Part shown: piece by piece, positions 18,103 to 26,540 of the stretch
How positions within the stretch are numbered: the stretch's first letter is position 1
Layout of the letters: every line of letters begins with the position of its first letter
Assembly (NCBI RefSeq): GCF_021730615.1
Contig: NZ_JAJLMN010000001.1
Location: forward strand, 5,299,501-5,363,500
Reading direction: 5' to 3'
DNA: 64,000 nucleotides
Source: Lichenibacterium dinghuense
GTDB taxonomy: Bacteria > Pseudomonadota > Alphaproteobacteria > Rhizobiales > Beijerinckiaceae
Translations under genes and position numbers: made by a program
The notes under the pieces: model-generated
The model's input: the letters and a program-made list of their open reading frames with translations, nothing else
The model's database searches: none
Told to the model about the DNA's origin: nothing

Positions 18103-20501
18103 CGGCCGTGTCCACCGCCTCCACCCCCGCCGCCGCCGTTGCCGCCGCCGCCTCGGCCGCCGTGCCCGTGGCCGCCATGGCCGCCTCCATGGCCACCGCC
18201 GCCGTTCCCGCCTCCGTTCCCGCCGCCGCCGTTCCCGCCGCCACCGTTCCCGCCGCCGCCGTTCCCGCCGCCACCGTTCCCGCCGCCGCCGTTCCCGCCG
18301 CCGCCGTTCCCGCCGCCGCCGTTCCCGCCGCCACCGTTCCCGCCGCCGCCGTTCCCGCCGCCACCGTTGCCGTTGCCGCCGTTCCCGTTGCCGCCGTTGC
18401 CGCCGTTGCCGTTCGGACCGCCAGCGACGCCGCCGCTGCCACCATTGCTGCCGTTGGCGCCTCCGCTCACGCCGCCGTTGCCGGTGCTGCCGCCACCCCC
18501 GTTGGACACACCGCCGCGACCACCGCCACCGTGATGGCCGCCGTGACCGTTGCCGCCGTTGCTGCCGTTGCCGCCACCGGCGTTGCCGCCGTTGCTGCCA
18601 CCGGCGTTGCCGCCGTTGCTGCCGCCACTTGCGTTCGAAGCGCCGCTGCGTCCACCGCCTCCATGATGGCCGCCGTGACCGCCGTCCCCGTTGTGACCGC
18701 CGCCTCCCATGTCCCCGTGAGAGCCGGATTGGCCGGGGCCACGTGCTCCGGACTGTGACCCACCGCCGGCCTCTGACGAGCCGGGCGACTGAGCGGTCCG
18801 TCCCGCCGTGCCCCGATCGCCCGACGCGTCATTCGTCGAATCCTGCCCGCGGCCGAGGGCGCGAGCGCCGCCGTGGGCATGCCCGGACTCGGATGCCACC
18901 GTCGCCGATGGGGTGGCCGAGGCCGAGGGGGCCGGCGCATGCGCGACCGCGACCAGTCCCTTCCCGCGGGCGGGCGCAGGGCCGATGGTGATCCCCGGAG
19001 CGGCAGGGGTCTGGTTGAACGAGATGCCACCCGGACCGAACGTCACCGATCCGTCTCGCCCCGATATCGTGAGGCTCGGACCCGTCGGCGTCGGCGGTGT
19101 CACGGCCTTCGGAGCCGGCGGGGCCGGGTGAGGAGCGGCCGGGGTCGGAGGGACCGGTTTCGGATCAGCGGGGGGCGGAGCGGCCGGGGTTGGACCAGCC
19201 GGGGCCGGGCCGCCCGCGGTCGGCGCGCCGGGGAGCGGACCTGCCGGCGTCGGAGCGGTCGGCGTCGGAGCGGCCGGCGTCGGAGTGGCCGACGGCGTCG
19301 CCTCCGGCTGTGTGGTGGAAGCGACGGATGGCTGCTGTGCGACGGCGGTCGGTGTGTCGGTCGCGGAGGTGGCCGCGGCGGGCGTCGGAGTGCCGGTCGC
19401 GCCGGACGTCGCGCTCGCGGTCGAGGCCGGGGTCGACGGGGCCGGATCGGTGGTCGGACCCGCCGTCGGCGATGGCGCGGCCGAGGGTGTCGTGCCGGCG
19501 GGCGTTCCGGACGGTCGCGGCGACGGTCGGGTCGGCGAGGTCGACGGGCTCGACGGCGTCCCCGCGCCGGGCGTCTGGACAGACGCGGGCGCCGACGGCA
19601 CCGTCGTAGTGGCGGCCGTGGGCGACGTCGTGCCCGACGCGGCCGGTGCCGGAGCCGTGGACGCGGCGGGAGCCGATGGAGCCTGCGATGCCGCGCCGAC
19701 GGTGGCCGACAGGGCGGCACCGGTCGCCAGGGCATTCGACGGCAGGCCGCCGCTGCCGACGGTGGAATTGCTGCTCGACCCGCGTCCGGCCGCCGCGGCA
19801 CCCGCCGCCTGGCCGGGCGCAGCCTGCTCGGCTCCGACCGCCGCCGCCGCGGGCGCAGCAGCGGGCGAAACGACGCCGACCGCGGGGGGCGCCGCCACCG
19901 TGACGGCGGGCGGAGCCGTCACCGTGACGGCCGCGCGCTTGCCCCCGCCGCCGACCGACAACCCCCGGCTGCTCACATCGGCGTGCTGGCCGGCGGTCAC
20001 GTCGGCCGTCTGGCCCGTCTTCACCGCCGTCACCTGCACGGTGCCGCGCTCGACCGCCACGCCGCCCGACGCGCGACCGGCCGTGACCGTGAAATGCGTG
20101 CCCTTGACGACGGCTGCCAGCATGGGCGTCTCGACGGAGAAGTGTTGGACGTTCTGCTTCTCGACGTCGAACGAGACCGTGCCGGCCTTCTCCAGCACAG
20201 TCGTCGACAGGCCCTCGCTCGGCCGCTCCGCCACGGCCACGACCGACTTCGGCCCGATCACCATCGACTCGGTCCCGCGCTGAAGCATCACGCGCGAACG
20301 GTCGGCGGTCGAGATCGACGCTCCGGCGGGCACCGCCATGCCGACGGTCACATCCGTCCGGTCCTGGTCGCCCCCTGTCCAGGCGCGGCCGGAGACCTTG
20401 GCCACGGTCCAGATGTCCGACGCCGCGGCGGCGCCCGGCAGGTTCGTCAGGACGGTGAGCAGACCGGTGGCCGCCAGAGCGCGCAATCGAATGTGTTTCA
20501 T
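18099..20501 (-). CDS. FecR-domain exported protein with long Pro/Ala/Thr and Gly/Asn-rich regions
   Basis: An 800-residue exported protein. Signal peptide about 1-26 (cleavage near GAAAA). A FecR domain covers about 30-170, including AGASISTADRSRVMLQRG, and the sequence VETPMLAAVVKGTHFTVTAG, typical of the FecR beta fold. Residues about 200-480 are Pro/Ala/Thr/Ser-rich and unstructured; residues about 560-800 are Gly/Asn/His-rich, ending in ten or so GGGGN units. FecR relatives fused to or beside CHASE2 enzymes probably act as a secreted sensory or scaffold part. It is followed at once by the CHASE2-GGDEF-EAL gene, so surface state or matrix could be signalled into c-di-GMP. That role is inferred. 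Confidence 0.85.
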   Translation of the reverse strand: MKHIRLRALAATGLLTVLTNLPGAAAASDIWTVAKVSGRAWTGGDQDRTDVTVGMAVPAGASISTADRSRVMLQRGTESMVIGPKSVVAVAERPSEGLSTTVLEKAGTVSFDVEKQNVQHFSVETPMLAAVVKGTHFTVTAGRASGGVAVERGTVQVTAVKTGQTADVTAGQHADVSSRGLSVGGGGKRAAVTVTAPPAVTVAAPPAVGVVSPAAAPAAAAVGAEQAAPGQAAGAAAAGRGSSSNSTVGSGGLPSNALATGAALSATVGAASQAPSAPAASTAPAPAASGTTSPTAATTTVPSAPASVQTPGAGTPSSPSTSPTRPSPRPSGTPAGTTPSAAPSPTAGPTTDPAPSTPASTASATSGATGTPTPAAATSATDTPTAVAQQPSVASTTQPEATPSATPTPAAPTPTAPTPAGPLPGAPTAGGPAPAGPTPAAPPPADPKPVPPTPAAPHPAPPAPKAVTPPTPTGPSLTISGRDGSVTFGPGGISFNQTPAAPGITIGPAPARGKGLVAVAHAPAPSASATPSATVASESGHAHGGARALGRGQDSTNDASGDRGTAGRTAQSPGSSEAGGGSQSGARGPGQSGSHGDMGGGGHNGDGGHGGHHGGGGRSGASNASGGSNGGNAGGSNGGNAGGGNGSNGGNGHGGHHGGGGRGGVSNGGGGSTGNGGVSGGANGSNGGSGGVAGGPNGNGGNGGNGNGGNGNGGGGNGGGGNGGGGNGGGGNGGGGNGGGGNGGGGNGGGGNGGGGNGGGGNGGGNGGGGHGGGHGGHGHGGRGGGGNGGGGGGGGGHGR
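18216..18371. repeat. 15-bp tandem repeat inside the FecR-domain gene
   Basis: About ten units with a 15-bp period; the GTTCCC of successive units starts at 18231, 18246, 18261 and so on to 18351, with a variant at 18366. Units differ by an A/G change in one codon. They encode GGGGN repeats, so any change in copy number keeps the frame and alters only the length of the tail. Confidence 0.9.
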
Positions 20502-20707
20502 GCATTCAGCATGAATCCGAAAACTTGCCGAAGACTTTCATCGGACGAAAGTGAGCGCGATCCCGGCCCACCTTTTCAACGAGGCCCGAGCCGATCGAGC
20601 CGATCGGGCCCTTTCCCGTCCGCACGGCGATCCCCACGGGGTGAAATGAGCTTTTCGGTCGCTTGCGGTGGACGCGCTCGATCCGATGACCGTGCAACGG
20701 TATCGAA

Positions 20708-20825
20708 ACAGGTTGGAAGCGACTCAGCTATCTACCTGATTTCGTTCAATTTGGCCTCACGAAACAGATTCAGATTACAGGCTAAAGGCGACTCAGAAAA
20801 CCGCAAACAGGTTATTTCTGACTCA
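20708..20825 (+). repeat. Cluster A of 19-bp direct repeats (ACAGG-N8-GACTCA)
   Basis: Three copies at 20708-20726, 20777-20795 and 20807-20825. ACAGG and GACTCA are invariant and always eight bases apart; the spacer has T at its second position and ends in C or T. Start-to-start distances are 69 and 30 bp. The stretch is AT-richer than its surroundings. Iteron or operator function is possible; see findings. Confidence 0.85.
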
Positions 20826-20829
20826 GCTT

Positions 20830-21268
20830 ATAAAGCCCAATCCGTTTGACCCGTTTTGGTTCGGGCGGCCTTACTCCTTCCGTCCCTCTGGTGTGTCGGT
20901 GACGGCCGGTTCGTCCTGGAGCTTGCCGGTGCGGCGCAGGCACGTTGTCATCGCGCCCCGCGAGCACCGCTGCGAAGCCACCACCGCGGTCCGTCGCTTA
21001 GGTCAGAAGGCAGGCTGGACCGGCCCGGGATTGGAAGGCCGTGGGATCGTGAGCCTGCGACGCTCTCCGACGCCTTTCTCGTCCCTCGGACGGGGCCGAG
21101 AACTTGGGAACCCTGGCATTCAGAGGGTCCGCCAAAGCGCTTCTCGGGTAAACGCACCCTCCCGGGGGAGGCTCCCGTAGGCCGAAGCCACCGACAGCCA
21201 GCGTGGATCTCCTACTGCGTCTAGAACCACCTATGCGAGTGGCGATGATCGAGTTCGCCGGCGGGCTC
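20830..21268. other. Non-coding stretch between the two repeat clusters
   Basis: About 440 bp without a convincing gene. Short open frames exist in several phases but have no family resemblance, no clear ribosome site and Arg-rich random-looking composition. The region 20502-20700 beside it must hold the promoter of the FecR gene on the minus strand. Confidence 0.5.
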
Positions 21269-21374
21269 ACAGGATAGAGCCGACTCACCTATGTGTCAGC
21301 CTGTCCTCGTGTTTGTCTTTGACCACAGGATAAGACTGACTCAAACCGGCGCGAAACAGGATAAGGTCGACTCG
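21269..21374 (+). repeat. Cluster B of 19-bp direct repeats (ACAGG-N8-GACTC[A/G])
   Basis: Three more copies in the same orientation at 21269-21287, 21325-21343 and 21356-21374 (the last ends GACTCG). All have ATA after ACAGG. Start-to-start distances are 56 and 31 bp; the 31-bp step mirrors the 30-bp step in cluster A. The last copy ends 165 bp before the ImmA/IrrE-type gene. Confidence 0.85.
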
Positions 21375-21539
21375 CGTTTTCACACCTCGCGATTGAAGGG
21401 ATGTGTTGCGGTGACGCATCCTTCACGGGTTCCGGCTCCTATCAAAGGTGTGGAAGGCAACCCTCCTCGTTTGGAGTTCGGCGCCTTACATGTTCTACAA
21501 GGATGCCACCCAGCCTACCCGTGAGCAGGGAGCCGACCC

Positions 21540-22088
21540 GTGACCCAGACGAACGACGCTCCCAAGCTCATGCCATCGGGCCTCTCGCGGGCCGTGATCT
21601 CGAGGTACGGGGAGGACATCGCCAAGTCGCTCGGCTACCGCACGGGCGACCCCGTCGAGATCCTCATCTCCGACCTGGGTGGGAAGCTCAGCTACTCGCC
21701 GAAGGTGTTCACCGGTACAGGCGACGCGGAGTCGATCATCGTCCGGGCGGAGGACGACTTCGACGTCGTGCTCGGCACCATGACCTCACCCGGCCGTGAC
21801 AGATTCACGATGTGCCACGAGCTCGGGCACCTCTTCGTGCACTACCCCTTGTTCCGCGAGCGCCACCCGCTCACCGTGATGACCGCGCAGCGGTGGGTCG
21901 ACGACGCCGACCCGGACCAGCGCAGGGCCGAGTGGGAGGCCAACTGGTTTTCCTCCGCCTTCCTCATGCCTGCGGAGGAGTTCCGCAAGGCCGCCGATAC
22001 CGACACGGACCTGGCTCTCGCACGCAGGTTCGGCGTCAGCCTGTCGTGCGTGCAGACCAGGAAGAAAATCCTGGGCATGGCCGTTTGA
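21540..22088 (+). CDS. ImmA/IrrE-family zinc metallopeptidase
   Basis: A 182-residue M78-type protease. The zinc site is HELGH (His93, Glu94, His97) in the context RDRFTMCHELGHLFVHY, with the third ligand Glu133 in EWEANWFSSAFLMP; both are diagnostic of ImmA/IrrE. There is no N-terminal HTH domain, so the protein is only the peptidase, unlike many fused to a repressor. Family members cleave repressors (ImmR, DdrO) in response to DNA damage or conjugation signals. The start is GTG with AGGGAG eight bases before it. It overlaps the next gene by four bases (TTGA), so the two products are made together. No XRE repressor is encoded nearby, so the target is open; the cyclase-like neighbour is the obvious partner. 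Confidence 0.92.
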   Translation: MTQTNDAPKLMPSGLSRAVISRYGEDIAKSLGYRTGDPVEILISDLGGKLSYSPKVFTGTGDAESIIVRAEDDFDVVLGTMTSPGRDRFTMCHELGHLFVHYPLFRERHPLTVMTAQRWVDDADPDQRRAEWEANWFSSAFLMPAEEFRKAADTDTDLALARRFGVSLSCVQTRKKILGMAV

Positions 22089-23191
22089 GCGGCTGTCCCG
22101 AGTATCGGGTCCGCCTGTTCCTCTCCGTCGACCTCGTGGGCTCCACGGCGTTCAAGGACGACGAGCATGGCCTCCAGATGTCGGAGGACGGTATCACCCA
22201 GGTCTGGACGCGGGAGATCCGCGGTTTCCACACCGGGTTCCCCGCCAACCTGACCCGGAAGTTTGAGGACCAGCTGCCCGAAGGTGCCGCATACGCCGAG
22301 GCGCCTCCCCGACTCTGGAAGACGATCGGCGACGAGGCCGTCTTCTGCTGCAAACTGCTCGGCCCCGAACACCTCCATGCCTGCGTGTTGGCCTTCGTCG
22401 ACACGCTACGGGAGTTCGGTCGCGTCCTCGAGAGCAAGGGAGGCCGCCTCGACGTCAAGGGATGCGGTTGGGTGGCCACCTTCCCGACGCCGAACGTGGC
22501 GTTGCCCGTCTCGGAGCGGATCGAGGCGGCCTCGGCGGCCGACGTCCCTTTCGACGACGACGTCGAGGTCGCGTGTGACGCCAACCCCCGTGACTTCGAC
22601 TTCCTCGGCAAGCACGTCGACATCGGCTTCTGCCTCGGGAGGTTCGCGGGGCCGGACAAGTTCGTCATGTCCGTCGAGCTCGCTCATCTCCTCACGGCCG
22701 CAGGCGCCTCCGCCTCGTTCGACGAGGATCTCGGCTATCACGGTCGTGAACCCATGAAGGGCGTCCTGCGGGGACGACCGTACCCCGTGGTGTATCTGGA
22801 TGCGGACCGGAGCCCCACGAACCGGGCCGTCAAGGAGGCTGAGCGGGCCATGCTCGGGCTGCCTAGCGTTACTCGTGATCGTGTTGCTCACCTTGTCGGC
22901 ACGTTCATGCGTCACGAGGGATTGGAGGCGCCTCTTCTGCCGGACGCTACGCTTCCGGAGAACGGGGCGCCATGGCCGAAGTCGTACCAGGACTTCCGGA
23001 CGGCCTGGGTGCCATACAGCGCCAACTTCGGGGGGGTCCTCGACATCGAGTCACGTGGTGGTGGAAGCCAAGCGACCGAAGGCGACGCGGCGGATCAGAC
23101 CGTTCCCGATGCGTTGACGTCCACCTTGCGGAGGGCTCCGACCCGGCGCAACCGCGACGGTGGGGCGGAACCTTCCGAGGCGCGACGTTGA
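22085..23191 (+). CDS. Class III adenylate/guanylate-cyclase-like protein
   Basis: A 368-residue soluble protein. The class III catalytic fold is seen as LFLSVDLVGSTAFKD (metal Asp16), PRLWKTIGDEAVFCC (Lys79 at the base-recognition position and metal Asp83), and a late FLGKHVDIGFCLGRFAGPDKFVMSVELAHLL segment equivalent to the VNxAxR helix. Both metal Asp are present. The Asn of the transition-state pair is Asp179, and the Arg position appears to be Cys183. About 130 further residues follow; the last ~45 are Arg-rich and may not fold. Translation starts at TTG overlapping the peptidase stop. Pycsar-type nucleotide cyclases have the same overall fold and a partner effector gene; here the partner is a peptidase. 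The nucleotide made, if any, is unknown. Confidence 0.8.
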   Translation: MSGCPEYRVRLFLSVDLVGSTAFKDDEHGLQMSEDGITQVWTREIRGFHTGFPANLTRKFEDQLPEGAAYAEAPPRLWKTIGDEAVFCCKLLGPEHLHACVLAFVDTLREFGRVLESKGGRLDVKGCGWVATFPTPNVALPVSERIEAASAADVPFDDDVEVACDANPRDFDFLGKHVDIGFCLGRFAGPDKFVMSVELAHLLTAAGASASFDEDLGYHGREPMKGVLRGRPYPVVYLDADRSPTNRAVKEAERAMLGLPSVTRDRVAHLVGTFMRHEGLEAPLLPDATLPENGAPWPKSYQDFRTAWVPYSANFGGVLDIESRGGGSQATEGDAADQTVPDALTSTLRRAPTRRNRDGGAEPSEARR

Positions 23192-23372
23192 CGCCGATCG
23201 AAGCCGTGTTGGGACGCCGTAATCACATCCACTCGGTCCGCGTCCAGGTCGGTCCCTACAACGACGGACGGGGCGCGCCGCGACCAGTGCCGCCACAGGT
23301 CGTCATGGGATCGTTCCCGGGAAGGTCGAGGCGGCGCTTGACTGCATCGCAGAACGGGGCGATGCATGGTCC

Positions 23373-24092
23373 ATGCGTTATCCTGGCGGCAAAGGACGGT
23401 GCTACCAGCACCTCATCTCGTTGATGCCTCCGCATCGGGTCTACGTCGAGACGCACCTCGGCGGCGGTGCCGTCTTGCGCCACAAGCGACGCGCGCAGGT
23501 CAACGTCGGTATCGAACGCGACGAGACCGTGGTCGCCCGTTGGCGTGCCTTGGCCGTCGAGGGCGTCGAGATCGTACAGGGCGACGCGGTCGCCTTCCTC
23601 TCGACGTACCCCTTCGAGGGTGACGAACTCGTCTACAGCGACCCACCCTATCCCAGAGAGACGCGGGCCAAGGCCCGCATCTACCGCCATGACTACGATC
23701 GTGACGATCACGTCGGGCTTCTGGAAGTTCTGCGTCGTCTCCCGTGCAAGGTCATCGTCTCGAGCTACGATAACCAGTTGTATGCAGAGACGCTCTGCGA
23801 CTGGCGCGTGGTCAGGTTCAAAGGCGACAGCCACACCGGTTCGAGAACCGAGACGGCTTGGTTGAACTTCGAGGAGACAGACGCCCTGCACGACTACGCC
23901 CATGTCGGCGACGACTTCCGGGAGAGGGAGCGTTTTCGGAGGCGGAGAGACGGCCTGTCGGATCGGATCGGGAGTATGGCCGCCCGCGAACGGCACGCCC
24001 TCTTTCTGGACCTGGCGCTACGGTACGGTCAGGACCTGCGCTCGGCATTGGAGGCGGCTGTGATTAGGCGTGGAATTTTGACCCCCATGTGA
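23373..24092 (+). CDS. D12-class DNA adenine methylase, C-terminus replaced by IS sequence
   Basis: An N6-adenine DNA methyltransferase of the Dam/D12 class. The SAM-binding start MRYPGGKGRCYQHLISLMPP and YVETHLGGGAVL (residues 24-35), and the catalytic DPPYP (90-94), are clear. Further along, VIVSSYDNQLY and WLNFEE fit the family. Residues up to about 229 are native; the last ten (VIRRGILTPM) are encoded by the left end of the IS21-family element, which starts at 24059. The core motifs are intact, so activity may survive. It follows the cyclase-like gene by 181 bp. No cognate restriction endonuclease is seen. Confidence 0.85.
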   Translation: MRYPGGKGRCYQHLISLMPPHRVYVETHLGGGAVLRHKRRAQVNVGIERDETVVARWRALAVEGVEIVQGDAVAFLSTYPFEGDELVYSDPPYPRETRAKARIYRHDYDRDDHVGLLEVLRRLPCKVIVSSYDNQLYAETLCDWRVVRFKGDSHTGSRTETAWLNFEETDALHDYAHVGDDFRERERFRRRRDGLSDRIGSMAARERHALFLDLALRYGQDLRSALEAAVIRRGILTPM

Positions 24093-24176
24093 GGGGGATC
24101 GGCGTCCAACTTTGACCCCCTCGAGTGCAATTCGAGCAAGCTGCACGTCCTTGTTGCGGGACGGGCGGTGGGGGGG

Positions 24177-25673
24177 ATGAAAGGCGTGGACACGATTGCG
24201 CGCATCAGGCGCGAGTTCTTCATTCGAGGCCGGTCCATCAAGGAGATCGTCCGGGATCTGCACGTGTCCCGGAACACCGTGCGCAAGGTGGTGCGCACCG
24301 GCCGCACCGCGTTCGAGTACGAGCGTGAGGTCCAGCCGATGCCCAAGCTCGGGCAGTGGCGGGCTGATCTGGACGAGATGCTGGCCGCCAACGACAGCAA
24401 GGCGGCCCGCGAGCGGCTCACCATGATCCGCGTGTTCGAGGATCTGCGCGGCCGCGGCTATGCGGGCGGCTACGACGCTGTCCGGCGCTACGCCCGGGGC
24501 TGGCGGCGCGAGCGGGTCGCGGTGACGGCCGCCGCCCACGTGCCGCTGAGCTTTGATCCGGGCGAGGCCTACCAGTTCGACTGGAGCCACGAGATCGTGC
24601 TGATCAACGGCACCACCGTCACCATCAAGGTGGCCCACGTCCGGCTCTGCCACAGCCGCATGCTGTTTGCGCGGGCCTATCCGCGCGAAAGCCAGGAGAT
24701 GGTGTTCGACGCCCACGACAAGGCCTTCGCCTTCTTCGAGGCGCCTGCCGCCGCGGCATCTACGACAACATGAAGACGGCAGTCGAAACGATCCTCGTCG
24801 GCAAGGAACGACAATATAACCGCCGTTTTCAGCAGATGTGCGCTCACTATCTCGTCGATCCCGTCGCCTGCACGCCGGCGTCGGGATGGGAGAAGGGCCA
24901 AGTCGAGAACCGTGTCGGCTGGTGCGCGAGCGCTTCTTCACGCCCCGCCTGCGCGTGAAGAGCATCGAGGAGCTGAACAGGTGGCTCCTCGATCAGTGCG
25001 TCGCTTACGCCAAGGGCCATCCCCATCCCGAGAACAAGGAGATCACGGTCTGGCAGGCGTTCGAGGCGGAGCGGCCGAGCCTCGTGCCCTATGTCGGCGC
25101 CTTCGACGGTTTCCACGCCGTGCCGGTCTCGGTGTCCAAGACGTGCCTGATCCGCTTCGACAACAACCGTTACTCGGTGATGGCGAGCGCCGTCGGCCGC
25201 CCCGTCGAAGTGCGGGCCTATGCGGAGCGGATCGAGTTGCGCCAGGGCGGCCATGTCGTGGGCGAGCATGTTCGCAGGTTCGGCCGCAACGAGACCGTAT
25301 TCGAGCCCTGGCATTATGTGCCGGTGCTGGCCCGCAAGCCCGGCGCCCTGCGTAACGGGGCGCCGTTCAGGATTGGGTGCTGCCGCCCGCCTTCGAGCGC
25401 GTCCGGCGCAAGCTCGCCGGCGCCGACGATGGCGATCGCCAGATGGTGGGCCTGCTGACGGCCGCCATGGACGACGGGCTGGAGGCCGTCGAGGCTGCCT
25501 GCCTGGAGGCGCTCGAAGCCGGCGTCCACTCGGCCGACATCATCCTCAACATCCTGGCCCGACGCCGCGAACCCGCGCGCGTCATCACCATCGATACCCC
25601 TGACGCGCTGCGCCTGCAGCACGAGCCCGTCGCCGACTGCGCGCGCTATGACACTCTGAGGAGCATCATGTGA
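24177..25673 (+). pseudogene. istA: IS21 istA transposase, frameshifted
   Basis: An IstA of about 500 residues split over three phases. The start ATG 24177 is followed by an HTH (IVRDLHVSRNTVRKVVRTGR), then the DDE catalytic core: FDWSHE (first Asp), YDNMKTAV (second Asp, after a shift at about 24,750) and GWEKGQVENRVG (Glu), then a second shift at about 24,925 and a third at about 25,370. The C-terminal part after each shift stays recognisable ([45 protein letters not shown]). Three shifts make it non-functional unless they are sequencing errors in GC-rich runs. It ends overlapping istB. Confidence 0.85.
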
Positions 25674-26407
25674 TGGAACGTTCCGAAATCCTGGCCACGA
25701 TGGTGGACCTGAAGCTTTACGGCATGAAGGCCGGCTACGACGAGATCATCACCACGGCGTTGAAGCGCCAGCACGAGCCGCAACGCATCGTCGGTGATCT
25801 GCTGCAGGCCGAGATCGCCGAGAAACAGGCGCGCTCGATCAAGTATCAGATCACCATCTCCAAGCTGCCTTTAGCCAAGGACATCGAGGATTTCCGGTTC
25901 GAAGGCACGCTCATCAACGAGATGCTGGTGCGCGATCTCGCCGGCGGCGAGTTCCTTGCTCACCAGCGCAACGCTGTCCTGGTGGGCGGCACCGGGACCG
26001 GCAAGACTCACCTCGCCATCGGGATCGCCCGAGCCTGCATCCGCAACGGCGCCCGTGGCCGCTATTTCAACGTCGTCGACCTCGTGAACCGGCTCGAAGC
26101 CGAAGGCCGCGCCGGCCGCCACGGCCGCATGGCCGACTACCTGTCGCGCATGGACTTCATCGTGCTCGACGAACTCGGCTATCTGCCCTTTGCCCAGTCT
26201 GGCGGGCAACTCCTCTTCCATCTCATCAGCCGCCTCTACGAGCAGACCTCCGTCATCGTGACGACCAACCTGGCCTTCGGTGAATGGCCGAACGTGTTCG
26301 GCGATGCCAAGATGACGACCGCACTGCTGGACCGGCTCACCCACCATTGCGAGATCGTCGAGACCGGCAACGAGAGTTGGCGCTTCAAAAACCGCGCCTC
26401 GGCCTGA
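25670..26407 (+). CDS. istB: IS21 helper ATPase IstB
   Basis: A 245-residue AAA+ ATPase that assists the IstA transposase in target choice and strand transfer. Walker A is [11 protein letters not shown], Walker B is [13 protein letters not shown], and the sensor region has [14 protein letters not shown]; the N-terminal helical part [14 protein letters not shown] is typical. It is intact. The start is GTG 25670 or ATG 25673, overlapping the istA stop as usual in the family. With istA broken, this copy could move only if another IstA acts in trans. Confidence 0.93.
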   Translation: MMERSEILATMVDLKLYGMKAGYDEIITTALKRQHEPQRIVGDLLQAEIAEKQARSIKYQITISKLPLAKDIEDFRFEGTLINEMLVRDLAGGEFLAHQRNAVLVGGTGTGKTHLAIGIARACIRNGARGRYFNVVDLVNRLEAEGRAGRHGRMADYLSRMDFIVLDELGYLPFAQSGGQLLFHLISRLYEQTSVIVTTNLAFGEWPNVFGDAKMTTALLDRLTHHCEIVETGNESWRFKNRASA

Positions 26408-26540
26408 GCATCACGCCACCGCAGCCGCCCGGCTGCGCAACCCTGACCCGCTTCGCCGGGCGGCCGCTACCGCCTCAGATTGCAGCAAGGGGGTCAACAT
26501 TGGACGCCGATAGGGGGTCAAATTTCAACGCCGATTGACA

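Larger units (their letters stand above)
24059..26540 (+). mobile_element. IS21-family insertion sequence
   Basis: About 2.48 kb. The ends are related inverted repeats beginning TGT and ending ACA: the left end (24059-24118) and the right end (about 26487-26540) each carry two copies of a TTTGACCCCC-like motif and the sequence ATCGGCGTCCAA, a multiple-terminal-repeat design typical of IS21. It contains istA (broken) and istB. The flanking bases (GAGGCGGC before, GTCATCCG after) are not duplicated, and genes on both sides are cut, so a deletion or recombination accompanied or followed insertion. Confidence 0.88.

Noticed and set aside
18216-18371. CRISPR-like periodic repeat
   Set aside because: The period is 15 bp without spacers and it encodes GGGGN repeats in a long open frame.
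15151-18534. 1,127-residue plus-strand frame opposite the CHASE2 and FecR genes
   Set aside because: The Pro-rich end is the complement of the Gly-repeat coding region, and the rest is a shadow of the GGDEF-EAL gene.
20856-21224. Plus-strand frames between the two repeat clusters
   Set aside because: Overlapping frames of equal quality in more than one phase, none with family resemblance or start signals.
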